Origin: Streptomyces decoyicus
Lineage (GTDB): Bacteria > Actinomycetota > Actinomycetes > Streptomycetales > Streptomycetaceae
NCBI RefSeq assembly: GCF_019880305.1
Contig: NZ_CP082301.1
Span: forward strand, 310,001-374,000
DNA: 64,000 nucleotides
Reading direction: 5' to 3'
The number at the start of each line of letters is the position of its first letter. The first letter of the stretch is position 1. Shown piece by piece: positions 16,610-24,157 of this stretch. The notes under the pieces were generated by a model that saw only the letters and a list, made by a program, of their open reading frames with translations, did not search any database and was not told where the DNA came from. The position numbers and the translations under genes are program-made.

Positions 16610-18177
16610 GCGTCAGCTCCTTGGTGGTCGTACAGCGTTCCGTTGGACAGAGCGGTGCGGATGGCTGCCCGCATGGGCCGGCCGGTGACGGTGAAGAACC
16701 TGCGGTAGAGGCGCTCGTCGGCCAGGGTGAGGTGCGGTACGGCCACCCGTTCCACCTCGGAGAGGTGTGCTGCGCCGAACTCCCGGACGGCTGCTTCGGC
16801 TTCCGCGAGGCCGGTGGACTCCTCGACCAGGAACAGACCGTGGAGGACGGTGAGTCCGTCGCCGACCACCGCGACGGCGCGGACGAACGGGAGTTGGGCG
16901 TATTGCGCCTCGACCCACTCGGGGGCCACGTTGCGGCCCGCCGCGGTGATGATGACGTTCTTCTTGCGGCCGGTGATGCTGAGGAACCCCTCCCCGTCGA
17001 TCCGGGCCAGATCGCCGGTGCGGAGCCAGCCGTCGGCGTCGAGGACGAGGCTGGAGGGGTCGTCCCGGGTGTAGCCGGCGAACAACGAGGTGCTGTTGAC
17101 CAGGAGTTCCCCGTCGTCCGCGAGCTTGACGCGGACGTGGGGCAGCGGGCGGCCCACAGTGCCCGGACGGCGCGCGGCCGGGGTGTTCCAGCTGACCACG
17201 GAGCTGTTCTCGGACAGTCCGTACCCCTCGTGGACGGGGAGGCCGTGCTCCTCCAGACGGCGCAGCAGCTCGGGGTGCACGGGCGCACCGCCGCAGCAGA
17301 TGAGCGGCGCCTCGGCACTCCCGAACAGGGCCGGTGCCACGGCCCGTCCGCCGGCCTCGGCCTCGTCCGCGGCGGTGGCGAAGGCGTCGACGAGCGCGGG
17401 CGTGGCGACCATCGCGGTCGGGCGGGACGCGGCCACGTACGGCATGGCGTCGGCGGCGGCCGCGGCCGCGGTGCCGACCAGGGCCTTGCCGGGCGGCATC
17501 AGGACGAGCGTCCCGCCGTCGAGCAGGACCATGTAGAGGCCGGTGACCTGCTCGATGAGCAGGCTGAACGGAACGAGGGAGAGATAGCGGGCGAAGGCCC
17601 CGCGGGGCATCACCGACCGCAGTGACCCCAGCAGTTCATTCAGCGCGGCTGCCCGGATCCGCACCCCCTTGGGACGTGAGGTCGTCCCGGAGGTGTGAAT
17701 GACCTTGCACTCCCAGTCCGCTTCGCCGCCGCCGGCCGGCGCCAGCACCAGCGGCGCTGACGGAACGGGCCCGTCGGTGGACAGCGGCAGCACCGTGCAG
17801 TCCGGGCGCAGCACCCGGTCCCTCCCCCACTGCGTCAGACGCTCCTGTCCGGCCGCGTCCGCAAGACACAGGTCGGTCTCCTCCAGCAGACCGGCGGCCT
17901 GTTCGGCGGAGAAGGCGAGCGGGACCGGCACCTCGATGGCGCGTGCGACGATCAGTGCGAGATCGGCGACCACGAATTCGGGGGTGTTGCCGCAGACCAC
18001 ACCGATGCGCAGCGGCCGGCCGTCCCCGTGGCCGATCCGTTCGGCGAGGTCCGCGGCCCGGCGCGTCACCTCCTGGTAGCCGAGGGTCCGTGCCGGGACA
18101 CCGTCCTCCCCCAGCACCTCGATCATCGGACGCGGCGATTCACCGAACCTGACCAGGCTCTCCCTAATGGCCCGCAT
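16606..18177 (-). CDS. Acyl-adenylating enzyme (ANL superfamily)
   Basis: 523-residue AMP-forming ligase. The phosphate loop is HTSGTTSRPKGV; YGLSENSSVVSW, YTRDDPSSLVLDADGWLRTGDL and ITGRKKNVIITAAGRNVAP are the later core motifs. The last catalytic lysine region reads FTVTGRPMRAAI, so the usual Lys appears to be Arg or shifted, which may weaken adenylation or favour thioesterification only. There is no carrier domain in or near it, suggesting CoA or direct amine acceptance. It overlaps the haemolysin-like gene by 14 bases and the dioxygenase by 4. Confidence 0.88.
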   Translation of the reverse strand: MRAIRESLVRFGESPRPMIEVLGEDGVPARTLGYQEVTRRAADLAERIGHGDGRPLRIGVVCGNTPEFVVADLALIVARAIEVPVPLAFSAEQAAGLLEETDLCLADAAGQERLTQWGRDRVLRPDCTVLPLSTDGPVPSAPLVLAPAGGGEADWECKVIHTSGTTSRPKGVRIRAAALNELLGSLRSVMPRGAFARYLSLVPFSLLIEQVTGLYMVLLDGGTLVLMPPGKALVGTAAAAAADAMPYVAASRPTAMVATPALVDAFATAADEAEAGGRAVAPALFGSAEAPLICCGGAPVHPELLRRLEEHGLPVHEGYGLSENSSVVSWNTPAARRPGTVGRPLPHVRVKLADDGELLVNSTSLFAGYTRDDPSSLVLDADGWLRTGDLARIDGEGFLSITGRKKNVIITAAGRNVAPEWVEAQYAQLPFVRAVAVVGDGLTVLHGLFLVEESTGLAEAEAAVREFGAAHLSEVERVAVPHLTLADERLYRRFFTVTGRPMRAAIRTALSNGTLYDHQGADA

Positions 18178-18814
18178 GGCCGGCCACCTCCATTGCGCTG
18201 ATGCTCAGTTGGAGATCGGTGACGGAGTAGCGCCCGGTGGTGTCGGAGAACAGCCGGTCCAGGGCGTTCAGCGCGATGACGCCGACCTGCGGCTTCTGGT
18301 CGTAGTACGAGCCCCAGCGCGCCGCCTCGTCGGGAGCCAGCCGGCCGGGGTCGGCGGGCCCGAACGGTTCGAAGCAGATGCCGGTACGGGCCAGCGTCGT
18401 GATCAGGCTCCGGGTGGCGGTGCACAGGATGTACTCCATGCCCAGGCACCAGGAGATGATCGGGGTGGCTCTGATCAGTTCACGGCCGACCGAGGCGCGT
18501 CTGGTGGCCAGTGCCCCCACCTCCACCACCCGCCTGCGGTCCACGGTGACCCCGAGACGGTCCAGTGCGGCGGCCTCGATCCCGGTGTCGAGATACCGCT
18601 CGGAGAACAGTTCCTGGTCCCTGCCGAAGGTGAGCCCCGCGCAGGCCAGTGGCGGGCAGGGCTCCGCCGCCCCGCCGCAGTCCGGGCGGGCGACGATGAA
18701 CGAGTCGGGCCGGGGCGCCACATCGGCGCCATAGGCCTGGGCGTACACCTCGCGAGCGAGGTCCGCGGCGTCCAGCCATGAGCTGCTCGCCCGGTGTGCC
18801 AGATCGATCTGCAC
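18164..18814 (-). CDS. Thermostable-haemolysin family protein (GNAT-like fold)
   Basis: 216 residues matching, in my reading, the thermostable haemolysin (TH) family: a Val/Ile-rich segment around LTFGRDQELFSERYLDTGIE, RRRVVEVGALATRRASVGRELI, then LGMEYILCTATRSLITTLARTGICFEPFGPADP. The pattern resembles acyl-transferase or autoinducer-synthase-type GNAT folds more than a toxin. There is no signal peptide. Start GTG 18814 has GGGGGGAG upstream. Lying directly before an adenylating enzyme, it could transfer the activated acyl group to an amine; this is inference. Confidence 0.72.
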   Translation of the reverse strand: MQIDLAHRASSSWLDAADLAREVYAQAYGADVAPRPDSFIVARPDCGGAAEPCPPLACAGLTFGRDQELFSERYLDTGIEAAALDRLGVTVDRRRVVEVGALATRRASVGRELIRATPIISWCLGMEYILCTATRSLITTLARTGICFEPFGPADPGRLAPDEAARWGSYYDQKPQVGVIALNALDRLFSDTTGRYSVTDLQLSISAMEVAGHAGH

Positions 18815-18842
18815 GGTGCTCCCCCCTTCCCCGGCTGCCGGC

Positions 18843-19847
18843 TTACTTGGTGCCGACGACCAGAGAGACGGATGAGGGCAGCGCGATCCGCTCGACGGTC
18901 TTCAGCCCCGCGTCGGTGAGCCAGCCGGAGATCTCCGGCAGGCTGTAGGTGCGGTCGCCGGAGCAGGCGTACATCGCCAGGGAGAACGCCGCGTTGTGCT
19001 CGTCGAGCTCCTCGCCGCGTACGTCTTCCAGCACCACGATCCGGCCGCCCGGCCGCAGCGCCTTGGCGGCCCGCGCGACCAGGTCCCGGTTCTCCTCGTC
19101 GGTGTGGTTGTGCACGATCTCGAAGAGGAAGACCACGTCATATCCGGTGCCGAGGTCGCCGCTGAGGAAGCTGCCGCGCTCCAGGGTGATCCGGTCGGTC
19201 AGTCCCGCCTCCGCAATCGCGGTGCCGGTGTCGGCGAGCGCCTCGGGCAGGTCGAGGATGGTGGCGGACAGGTCGGGGTGGCGACGGCACATGGCCATGG
19301 AGTGCAGTCCGTGCGAACCTCCCAGGTCCAACAGGCGCCGTGCGCCTTCGGGCAGCGGTACGGCGTCGACGATGGACTGCACGGTCAGCCGCGACTTGAC
19401 CCGCATGTACGCGGAGAAGTCCCGCCCGGCATCGGGGTTGTCGGCCCAGCGCTCCCACAGCGACCGGTCGGGCTTGCCGTCCCGTACGGCCTGCGGCAGA
19501 TCCCACATGACGTTGGTGAGTTCGTACGCCCACAACAGCGCCGGGGTGAAGTCGTACTCGGCGTTCTTGCCGAGCCAGCGCTCGGCGAGCGGGCCGTTGC
19601 GGTAGCGCCCGTCCTCCAGGGTGAGCCAGCCCAGGACGGCGGCGACGTCGGCCACCGCACGGGTGCCGTCCGTGCTCGCGCCGATCGCCGCGGCCAGCTC
19701 GTCGAGCGTCTTCGGGCCGTCCTCCTCCAGGGCGGTGAAGATGCCGAGCTTGGCGGCGGAGGTGAGCGCCGCGTAGCGGATGGTGGAACCGATCACCTCA
19801 TCGATCGGGTTGCCCGCCAGCTCGGCATCGGTAGTGGTCTTGAACAT
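18843..19847 (-). CDS. Methyltransf_2-type O-methyltransferase with dimerisation domain
   Basis: 334-residue SAM-dependent O-methyltransferase of the plant-COMT/hydroxyneurosporene type found in natural-product clusters. Residues 1-100 are the winged-helix dimerisation domain (IGSTIRYAALTSAAKLGIFTAL). LLDLGGSHGLHSMAMCRRHPDL is the SAM motif, and FLFEIVHNHTDEENRDL holds the probable catalytic His. ATG 19847 with GAGGAG eight bases upstream is clearly better than starts further out, where the sequence becomes Pro/Arg-rich. It is the first gene of the seven-gene operon, so the promoter should lie just right of 19850. Confidence 0.9.
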   Translation of the reverse strand: MFKTTTDAELAGNPIDEVIGSTIRYAALTSAAKLGIFTALEEDGPKTLDELAAAIGASTDGTRAVADVAAVLGWLTLEDGRYRNGPLAERWLGKNAEYDFTPALLWAYELTNVMWDLPQAVRDGKPDRSLWERWADNPDAGRDFSAYMRVKSRLTVQSIVDAVPLPEGARRLLDLGGSHGLHSMAMCRRHPDLSATILDLPEALADTGTAIAEAGLTDRITLERGSFLSGDLGTGYDVVFLFEIVHNHTDEENRDLVARAAKALRPGGRIVVLEDVRGEELDEHNAAFSLAMYACSGDRTYSLPEISGWLTDAGLKTVERIALPSSVSLVVGTK

Positions 19848-20231
19848 GGCTGATCTCCTCAGGATGGCAGGTGACAACAGCCGCGCCGACGGCGCGCGGC
19901 CAGGACACACCGTGCTCGCGGCGGCCCGCGGGCACGGCGAAGGTGATGGGACTGCCGAACGGGGACGAGCTTCAGCCGGCCGGGGCCGATGAGCAGAGGC
20001 GCCCATGGGGCGAACCGGCTCCGGCTGTGCCACGAGGGCGAGGGGGGAATGTGCTGCGCGCCGTGGCGGCTGTGATGGATCACACCGAGGTGCGGGGCCC
20101 ATCGGGGTGGTGTTCAGCTTGGGTTCCGGCCGCGCCGCCCGGTGACGACGCCCCGTCCGTGACGGCACCGGAGTAACCGGCCGCCGCCCGGACCACGCGG
20201 CCACGCAGGGCATCAGCAGCAACAGAGGGCA
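19848..20231. promoter_or_regulatory. Upstream region of the biosynthetic operon
   Basis: No gene is supported. The operon promoter should be here. TGTGAT-GG-ATCACA at 20071-20084 is a perfect 6-bp inverted repeat with a 2-base centre, a plausible repressor operator about 225 bases upstream of the first gene; the half-sites resemble CRP but the spacing does not. Confidence 0.35.
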
Positions 20232-20804
20232 TCAAGGGGCCCGGTACTCCTCCGGTGGCCTCGTATGCGAAGCCGGTACGGAGCCGGGCAGCGGCGTTCT
20301 CGGCCGGTGTGCGGTCGAGCGGGAGCGGTTCGGTGCAGGGACGGGTGGCAGTGCGTGGCGGAGCCGGTGGGGCGGCGATGTCATGGCGTCCCGGAACGCG
20401 CCGGACGCGGATGGCGCGGGGCAGGAATCACCCGGGGGACGCCCCTGGCGGGAGACCGACGACCGACGCTCCACCGGGATGCGAGCGGCTGACGGCACAG
20501 TCGGTTCCACTGGCCCTGCCGGTCGTCGGATCGTCACTGTCGGGGCCGGCGAACCGGATACGGGACCGGGCGGGCCCGCACCCGGCGATCCCCCGACAGA
20601 AGACAGCGGTACGGAGAGGGCCGTCGCCGCCACCGGCGCGGGAGACGGCGGCGGACCCGGGCACGGCACCCCCACCGGTGCGTCGCGAGCCGCCCCGCCC
20701 TGTGCGGCAGCCGCCCCGATGCGTGGGTAACGGCTGCTCGCGTCGCTGCGGGCCTGCCCGGACGCGCCCGCGTCGGGCACCACCGGTTCCTGACGGCTGT
20801 CCAT
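20232..20804 (-). CDS. Doubtful Pro/Ala/Ser-rich reading frame
   Basis: An open frame of 190 codons begins at ATG 20804 behind GGGAGGGGG, 47 bases after the flavodoxin gene. The product would be almost entirely Pro, Ala, Ser, Arg and Gly with no domain. Third-position GC bias is weaker than in neighbouring genes and an antisense frame is equally open. It is more likely non-coding; I list it because of the good ribosome binding site. Confidence 0.2.
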   Translation of the reverse strand: MDSRQEPVVPDAGASGQARSDASSRYPRIGAAAAQGGAARDAPVGVPCPGPPPSPAPVAATALSVPLSSVGGSPGAGPPGPVSGSPAPTVTIRRPAGPVEPTVPSAARIPVERRSSVSRQGRPPGDSCPAPSASGAFRDAMTSPPHRLRHALPPVPAPNRSRSTAHRPRTPLPGSVPASHTRPPEEYRAP

Positions 20805-20851
20805 CGGGCCCCCCTCCCGGTCTCAGCTGCCTCGGTACGGGCCGTCGAAGG

Positions 20852-21463
20852 TCAGTCGGAGACCTCGTCGAACCCGACAGCCGCGCGGCCGGCCCGGTGG
20901 ACGTGGGCGGTCTCGGCGATGCGGCGGCCGAGTGCCTCGGCGGTCCGCAGATCGCTGGCGCAAGGGGTGACGTCGGGCCCCTCGTCGTTGTTGGACTGGG
21001 ACATCGCGCCCAGCCAGCTGCCGAGCCGGTTGATGTCCTCGGGGCTGCCCGAGGAGGTGTTCCAGCCGCCGTACTCGGCGAGGCCGACCCAGACCATGCC
21101 GTGCTGGGCGGCGAACAGGGCGATGTCGATCAGCGCGTTGAGCTTGTCCCCCGCCATGTTGCCGCTGTTGGTGAAGCCACCGGCGATCTTGTTCTTCCAG
21201 CGCATGTTGTCGCCCCAGACCTGGCTGGTGGCCTCGACGAACGCGCGGAAGACGGCGCTGCTGCCGCCCATGTAGGTCGGCGTGCCGAAGATCAGGGCGT
21301 CGGACTCCTGGAGCACCTCCCACAGTTCGTCGTTCAGCTCGGCGAGGGAGACCAGGCGCACCTGGGTGTCGGGAACCTTTTCCGCGCCGGCCGCGACGGC
21401 CGCCGCCTGCTTTGCGGTGTGGCCGTATCCACTGTGATACGCCACCGCAACCTTGATCTGCAT
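20852..21463 (-). CDS. Flavodoxin-like NAD(P)H:quinone reductase (WrbA-type)
   Basis: 203-residue flavoprotein. VAVAYHSGYGHTAKQA is the FMN phosphate loop, FGTPTYMGGSSAVFRAF the isoalloxazine contact, and GGFTNSGNMAGDKLNAL and SSGSPEDINRLGSWLGAM follow as in WrbA/flavodoxin-fold reductases. The ATG at 21463 is preferred over an upstream in-frame start because GGGGGAGAAG precedes it. It may reduce quinones or supply electrons to an oxygenase of the adjoining operon, but it is separated from it by a kilobase. An operator-like palindrome cluster lies 30 bases upstream. Confidence 0.9.
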   Translation of the reverse strand: MQIKVAVAYHSGYGHTAKQAAAVAAGAEKVPDTQVRLVSLAELNDELWEVLQESDALIFGTPTYMGGSSAVFRAFVEATSQVWGDNMRWKNKIAGGFTNSGNMAGDKLNALIDIALFAAQHGMVWVGLAEYGGWNTSSGSPEDINRLGSWLGAMSQSNNDEGPDVTPCASDLRTAEALGRRIAETAHVHRAGRAAVGFDEVSD

Positions 21464-21493
21464 GCTTCTCCCCCACCCGGGACCGATACGATG

Positions 21494-21528
21494 TTTAGCT
21501 TTCACTAAAGCTGTTCAGAAAGCTTTAG
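21494..21528. promoter_or_regulatory. Palindromic operator cluster before flavodoxin gene
   Basis: AGCTTT-CACT-AAAGCT (21497-21512), CTAAAGC (21505-21511) paired with GCTTTAG (21522-21528), and AAAGCTTT (21519-21526) overlap within 35 bases and sit 30-65 bases upstream of the flavodoxin start. Nested copies of one half-site suggest a dimeric repressor binding twice, probably of the HxlR, TetR or MarR type. No such regulator adjoins; the MarR at 12620 has the same AAAGCTTT core in its promoter region. Confidence 0.55.
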
Positions 21529-21934
21529 GTGCCGGTTACGCTATCCATCCCCGCGCTTCCAAGGCAAGCACCTCTGGACAACACCCTGAAAAGATCAGGT
21601 AAACCGGCAGGTCGGAATAGTTCACCCGGCCACCTCCCACTTCTCTGGGCGGCTGCCCGCGACACCGGACGCCCCGTCACCATGACCGGCCCGTCCGCGA
21701 CTTCCCCCAACCGGACGAAATCGGGCGCCGCATCGTCGGCGGCGCCGAGCACTCCGCGGCACGCTTCACGATCACCGTGGGGGCGCTCGGCGCCTCAGGT
21801 GTGACGCCCCGGATCGGATCCACAGTCCGTCCGAGGCGGCCCCTTTACGATTCCTCCGAGGGAGCAACGGACAAGCGACGGCGAGGACTTCGGTTGCCGG
21901 CTCCCGGGAGACCGGCATACGGAGGCGAAGCCAG
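21529..21934. other. Gap with a possible gene relic at about 21685-21790
   Basis: Mostly unassigned. On the plus strand one frame at 21685-21790 reads RDFPQPDEIGRRIVGGAEHS and then AARFTITVGALGA with coding-like third positions, but it has no start codon and loses character on both sides. I take it as a possible fragment of an unrecognised gene, not an intact one. Confidence 0.3.
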
Positions 21935-22213
21935 GTGATACCGATCGTCGCAGGCGTGATCGTGGCCCTTTGGGTACTGCTCTTCGCGTGGGCGGGCCGG
22001 CGTCGGCGCAAGTACGGAGGCGGCGGCGCGACATCCGGCCCCTGGGACGAGCTCTTCCAACCCTCACGACAGCACGTCCAGGAGGAGAAGGAACGCCGCC
22101 TCACCCTCCGTGACGACACGAAGTCCGGCGCACCGCCGCGCGGCTCCGTGGACCTGCACTCCGGCACAGCAGTGATGCGCCCGGAGCCCGGCCACCGGCC
22201 CGAAGCACGCTGA
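21935..22213 (+). CDS. Small membrane-anchored protein (DUF6191-like)
   Basis: 92 residues. The N-terminal 20 residues form one membrane helix (PIVAGVIVALWVLLFAWAG), followed by a basic RRRRK stop-transfer and a hydrophilic tail: WDELFQPSRQHVQEEKERRLTLRDD, then SVDLHSG near the end. This order resembles short Streptomyces membrane proteins annotated as DUF6191; I recall the family but cannot search it. The start is GTG 21935 with GGAGG upstream. The tail faces the cytoplasm by the positive-inside rule. Confidence 0.7.
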   Translation: MIPIVAGVIVALWVLLFAWAGRRRRKYGGGGATSGPWDELFQPSRQHVQEEKERRLTLRDDTKSGAPPRGSVDLHSGTAVMRPEPGHRPEAR

Positions 22214-22415
22214 CCGACGGCTTCATGTCGGCTGCACCCACGGCCGGTGGGAGCACCCCGGCACATTGCTGTTCGGCAGCACCTGCTGCTCCGGGTGCAA
22301 TGTGCGCTCCTGCATCAAGGAGCGCCAGCAGATGGTCAGGGCCGACAACCGCAAGGAACGCTACGCAGGCCGCCGCGAGGCCCGCCTTTCCGTCGCCGGA
22401 GAGGACAGCGACTGA
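22176..22415 (+). CDS. Cysteine-rich small frame without a visible start codon
   Basis: A frame open from 22176 to the stop at 22413 reads GCTHGRWEHPGTLLFGSTCC, then SGCNVRSCIKERQQMVRADN and RKERYAGRREARLSVAGEDSD with strong coding bias. There is no ATG or GTG in frame ahead of the conserved-looking part; only a TTG inside it. The upstream half overlaps the preceding gene. Either it is read from an unusual start, fused by frameshift, or is a decayed gene. The Cys cluster (CCSGC, five more residues, then C) suggests metal binding. Confidence 0.4.
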   Translation, partial: CARSPATGPKHADRRLHVGCTHGRWEHPGTLLFGSTCCSGCNVRSCIKERQQMVRADNRKERYAGRREARLSVAGEDSD

Positions 22416-22631
22416 CTCCGCGCCTCACCGCCCGGAAACCGCGGAAACACCGCTCGTCGGCACGCATTGCTCCCAGTGGCCGCCAGGGCCCGGTGCGGCG
22501 GGCGTAACCCGACCATGGACGTTTCTGACGTGCCATCAGGTAGTAGCGGGGATCCGCCACTCCTCCAAGGGGTGACGGCCCCCACCGGCTTGTCCGCACG
22601 CCGGGTCGTACGATCCGCACGCCGGTCCGGC

Positions 22632-22662
22632 TTGCGGTTTCCGCTGCGTCAACTTCTACGGT
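22632..22662 (+). promoter_or_regulatory. Possible MerR-type promoter with 19-bp spacer
   Basis: TTGCGG (22632-22637) and TACGGT (22657-22662) are separated by 19 bases, the extended spacing typical of promoters activated by MerR proteins. It lies 48 bases before the MerR-type gene, fitting autoregulation as known for tipA. The -10 match is weak. Confidence 0.35.
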
Positions 22663-22709
22663 CGTCCGTGTGGCCGGAGAGACCGGCCCAGGTGAGGGGA
22701 GGCACGGCA

Positions 22710-23471
22710 ATGGCCTGGTCGATCTCGGAGGTGGTCCGGATGTCCGGGGTGACGTCCCGGACGCTGCGGCATTACGACGAGGTCGGGCTCTTGCCGCCTG
22801 CGTGGATCGGAAGCAACGGGCACCGCTACTACGAGGAGGCCGATCTGCTGCGGCTGCAGCAGATCCTGCTGATGCGGGAGCTGGACCTGGGGCTGCGCGA
22901 GATCCAGGCGGTTCTGGACAGCCAGGTCGATCAGGTGGCCGTGCTGCGCGAGCACCACCGGCGGCTGCTGAAGGAGCGGGACCGGCTGGAGACGCTGGCA
23001 CGCACGGTCGGGCGGACCATCGCCGAACTGGAGGAAGAAAGGGACACCGACAGCATGACAAGGATCAACAGGCCGGAGAACCTTTTCGAGGGATTCGAGC
23101 CCCACCCCGCCGAGGCCGAGGTGCGCGAGCGGTGGCCTCAGGCGTGGGAGCAGTCCCGGCAGGCCATCGAGACGATGACCGCCGAGGACATGGAGCAGTG
23201 GCAGCGCGAGGTGACGGCGCGGATGATCCGCATCGCGGAGTTCATGGTGGCCGGCACACCGCCTGCCGATCCTGCGGTGCAGGACGAACTGGACGCCCAC
23301 TACCAGGACATCTGCCGCTTCTGGACCCCGAACTCGGCCGCGTACAAGGGCCTGGGCCAGACCTACGTCGACGACCCGCAGATCCGCGCGAACTACGACA
23401 AGATCGCCGACGGGCTGGCCGTCTACCAGCGCGATGCGATGGTCGTCTACGCCGATGCCCGGCTGAGCTGA
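22710..23471 (+). CDS. TipA-like MerR regulator (MerR HTH plus TipAS domain)
   Basis: 253 residues. Positions 1-70 are the MerR winged helix (ISEVVRMSGVTSRTLRHYDE, VGLLPPAWIGSNGHRYY); 75-110 form the antiparallel coiled coil; 120-253 are a TipAS multidrug-binding domain (RPENLFEGFEPHPAEAEVRE, IAEFMVAGTPPADPAVQ, YQRDAMVVYA). In TipA the AS domain captures thiopeptides and activates its own gene. ATG 22710 has GGGGAGG eight bases upstream; upstream frame extension is not coding-like. No efflux gene is adjacent, so its regulon lies elsewhere. Confidence 0.92.
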   Translation: MAWSISEVVRMSGVTSRTLRHYDEVGLLPPAWIGSNGHRYYEEADLLRLQQILLMRELDLGLREIQAVLDSQVDQVAVLREHHRRLLKERDRLETLARTVGRTIAELEEERDTDSMTRINRPENLFEGFEPHPAEAEVRERWPQAWEQSRQAIETMTAEDMEQWQREVTARMIRIAEFMVAGTPPADPAVQDELDAHYQDICRFWTPNSAAYKGLGQTYVDDPQIRANYDKIADGLAVYQRDAMVVYADARLS

Positions 23472-23543
23472 CCCACTGCTCACCCGCCGGGGGCGGCAGA
23501 CCTCCGGCGACACACCTAGGAGGACGTGTAACCCAGATCCGAG

Positions 23544-23561
23544 GTGTGACCCAGGTCACAC
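23544..23561 (+). promoter_or_regulatory. Consensus CRP binding site
   Basis: GTGTGACC-CA-GGTCACAC is a perfect 18-bp palindrome holding TGTGA-N6-TCACA and also GTG-N6-GNCAC, the consensus known for Streptomyces Crp. A second perfect palindrome, ATGAC-GT-GTCAT, follows at 23563-23574. Both lie 75-105 bases before the small secreted protein gene. Confidence 0.7.
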
Positions 23562-23649
23562 AATGACGTGTCATACGCCGAAGGGGCCGCATCCGTATGC
23601 AAGGTGACGGGCCCGCACGGGGCCCGGCACTACGGGGAAAGGACCTCTC

Positions 23650-23946
23650 GTGCGTAACAAGCGAATTCTCACCACCGCACTCGCTGCCGCCGCGCTCACG
23701 GTCATCGGGCTGGGTGGCGCCGCCCAGGCCCACGCGACCACCGGAGCCCAGGCCGCACCGGCCGCCTTCCACGCGCCGGCCAAGCCGATGGACGGCCCGC
23801 CCGGAACGGTCTGGACCGGCAAGAAGTTCTGGACCCTCGGCGGCTGCCAGGCCGCGGGTACCGACCTGGTCAGCAGCGGCAAGTGGGCCGACCCCTTCTG
23901 CGACGGCTCGGGGCTCCAGTGGGACCTGTGGGCCCGGCCCCTCTAA
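23650..23946 (+). CDS. Small secreted protein with two cysteines
   Basis: 98 residues. A Sec signal peptide covers residues 1-30 (RNKRILTTALAAAALTVIGL, ending AQAHA). The mature part is about 65 residues with an Ala/Pro-rich start, then GTVWTGKKFWTLGGCQAAGT and KWADPFCDGSGLQWDLW. Two cysteines likely form one disulfide, giving a small tryptophan-rich extracellular domain. I do not recognise the family. The start is GTG 23650 with GGGGAAAGGA upstream. Expression is probably under Crp given the consensus site, and a strong terminator follows. Confidence 0.8.
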   Translation: MRNKRILTTALAAAALTVIGLGGAAQAHATTGAQAAPAAFHAPAKPMDGPPGTVWTGKKFWTLGGCQAAGTDLVSSGKWADPFCDGSGLQWDLWARPL

Positions 23947-24001
23947 ACCCTCTCCGACTCGCGGGATTTCAGCGGTAGGACGCAGGTAGCAATCCCGAGC
24001 T

Positions 24002-24051
24002 GGACGGCCGTCCCCGTGCAAGTCTGCGGTTACGGGGGGGGACGGCCGTCC
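24002..24051 (+). terminator. Strong GC hairpin terminator
   Basis: GGACGGCCGTCCCCGT pairs with the mirror segment ending GACGGCCGTCC at 24051, with a short unpaired G run, 55 bases after the stop at 23946. Confidence 0.75.
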
Positions 24052-24157
24052 GTTGTCCCACGACGAGGACGACGAGGAGAGCCGGACCGGTCGTGCACAG
24101 AACGCATCGGCGGCGCCGGCACTCGCGCACACCACCACGATCCGCTGGGTCTTCGCG

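Noticed and set aside
20071..20084. TGTGAT-GG-ATCACA as a CRP site
   Set aside because: Half-sites fit but the spacing is 4 rather than 6 bases, so CRP binding is unlikely; kept only as a generic operator candidate.
19861..21508. Plus-strand frames over the flavodoxin gene and upstream gap
   Set aside because: Antisense to flavodoxin, low complexity, no ribosome site.
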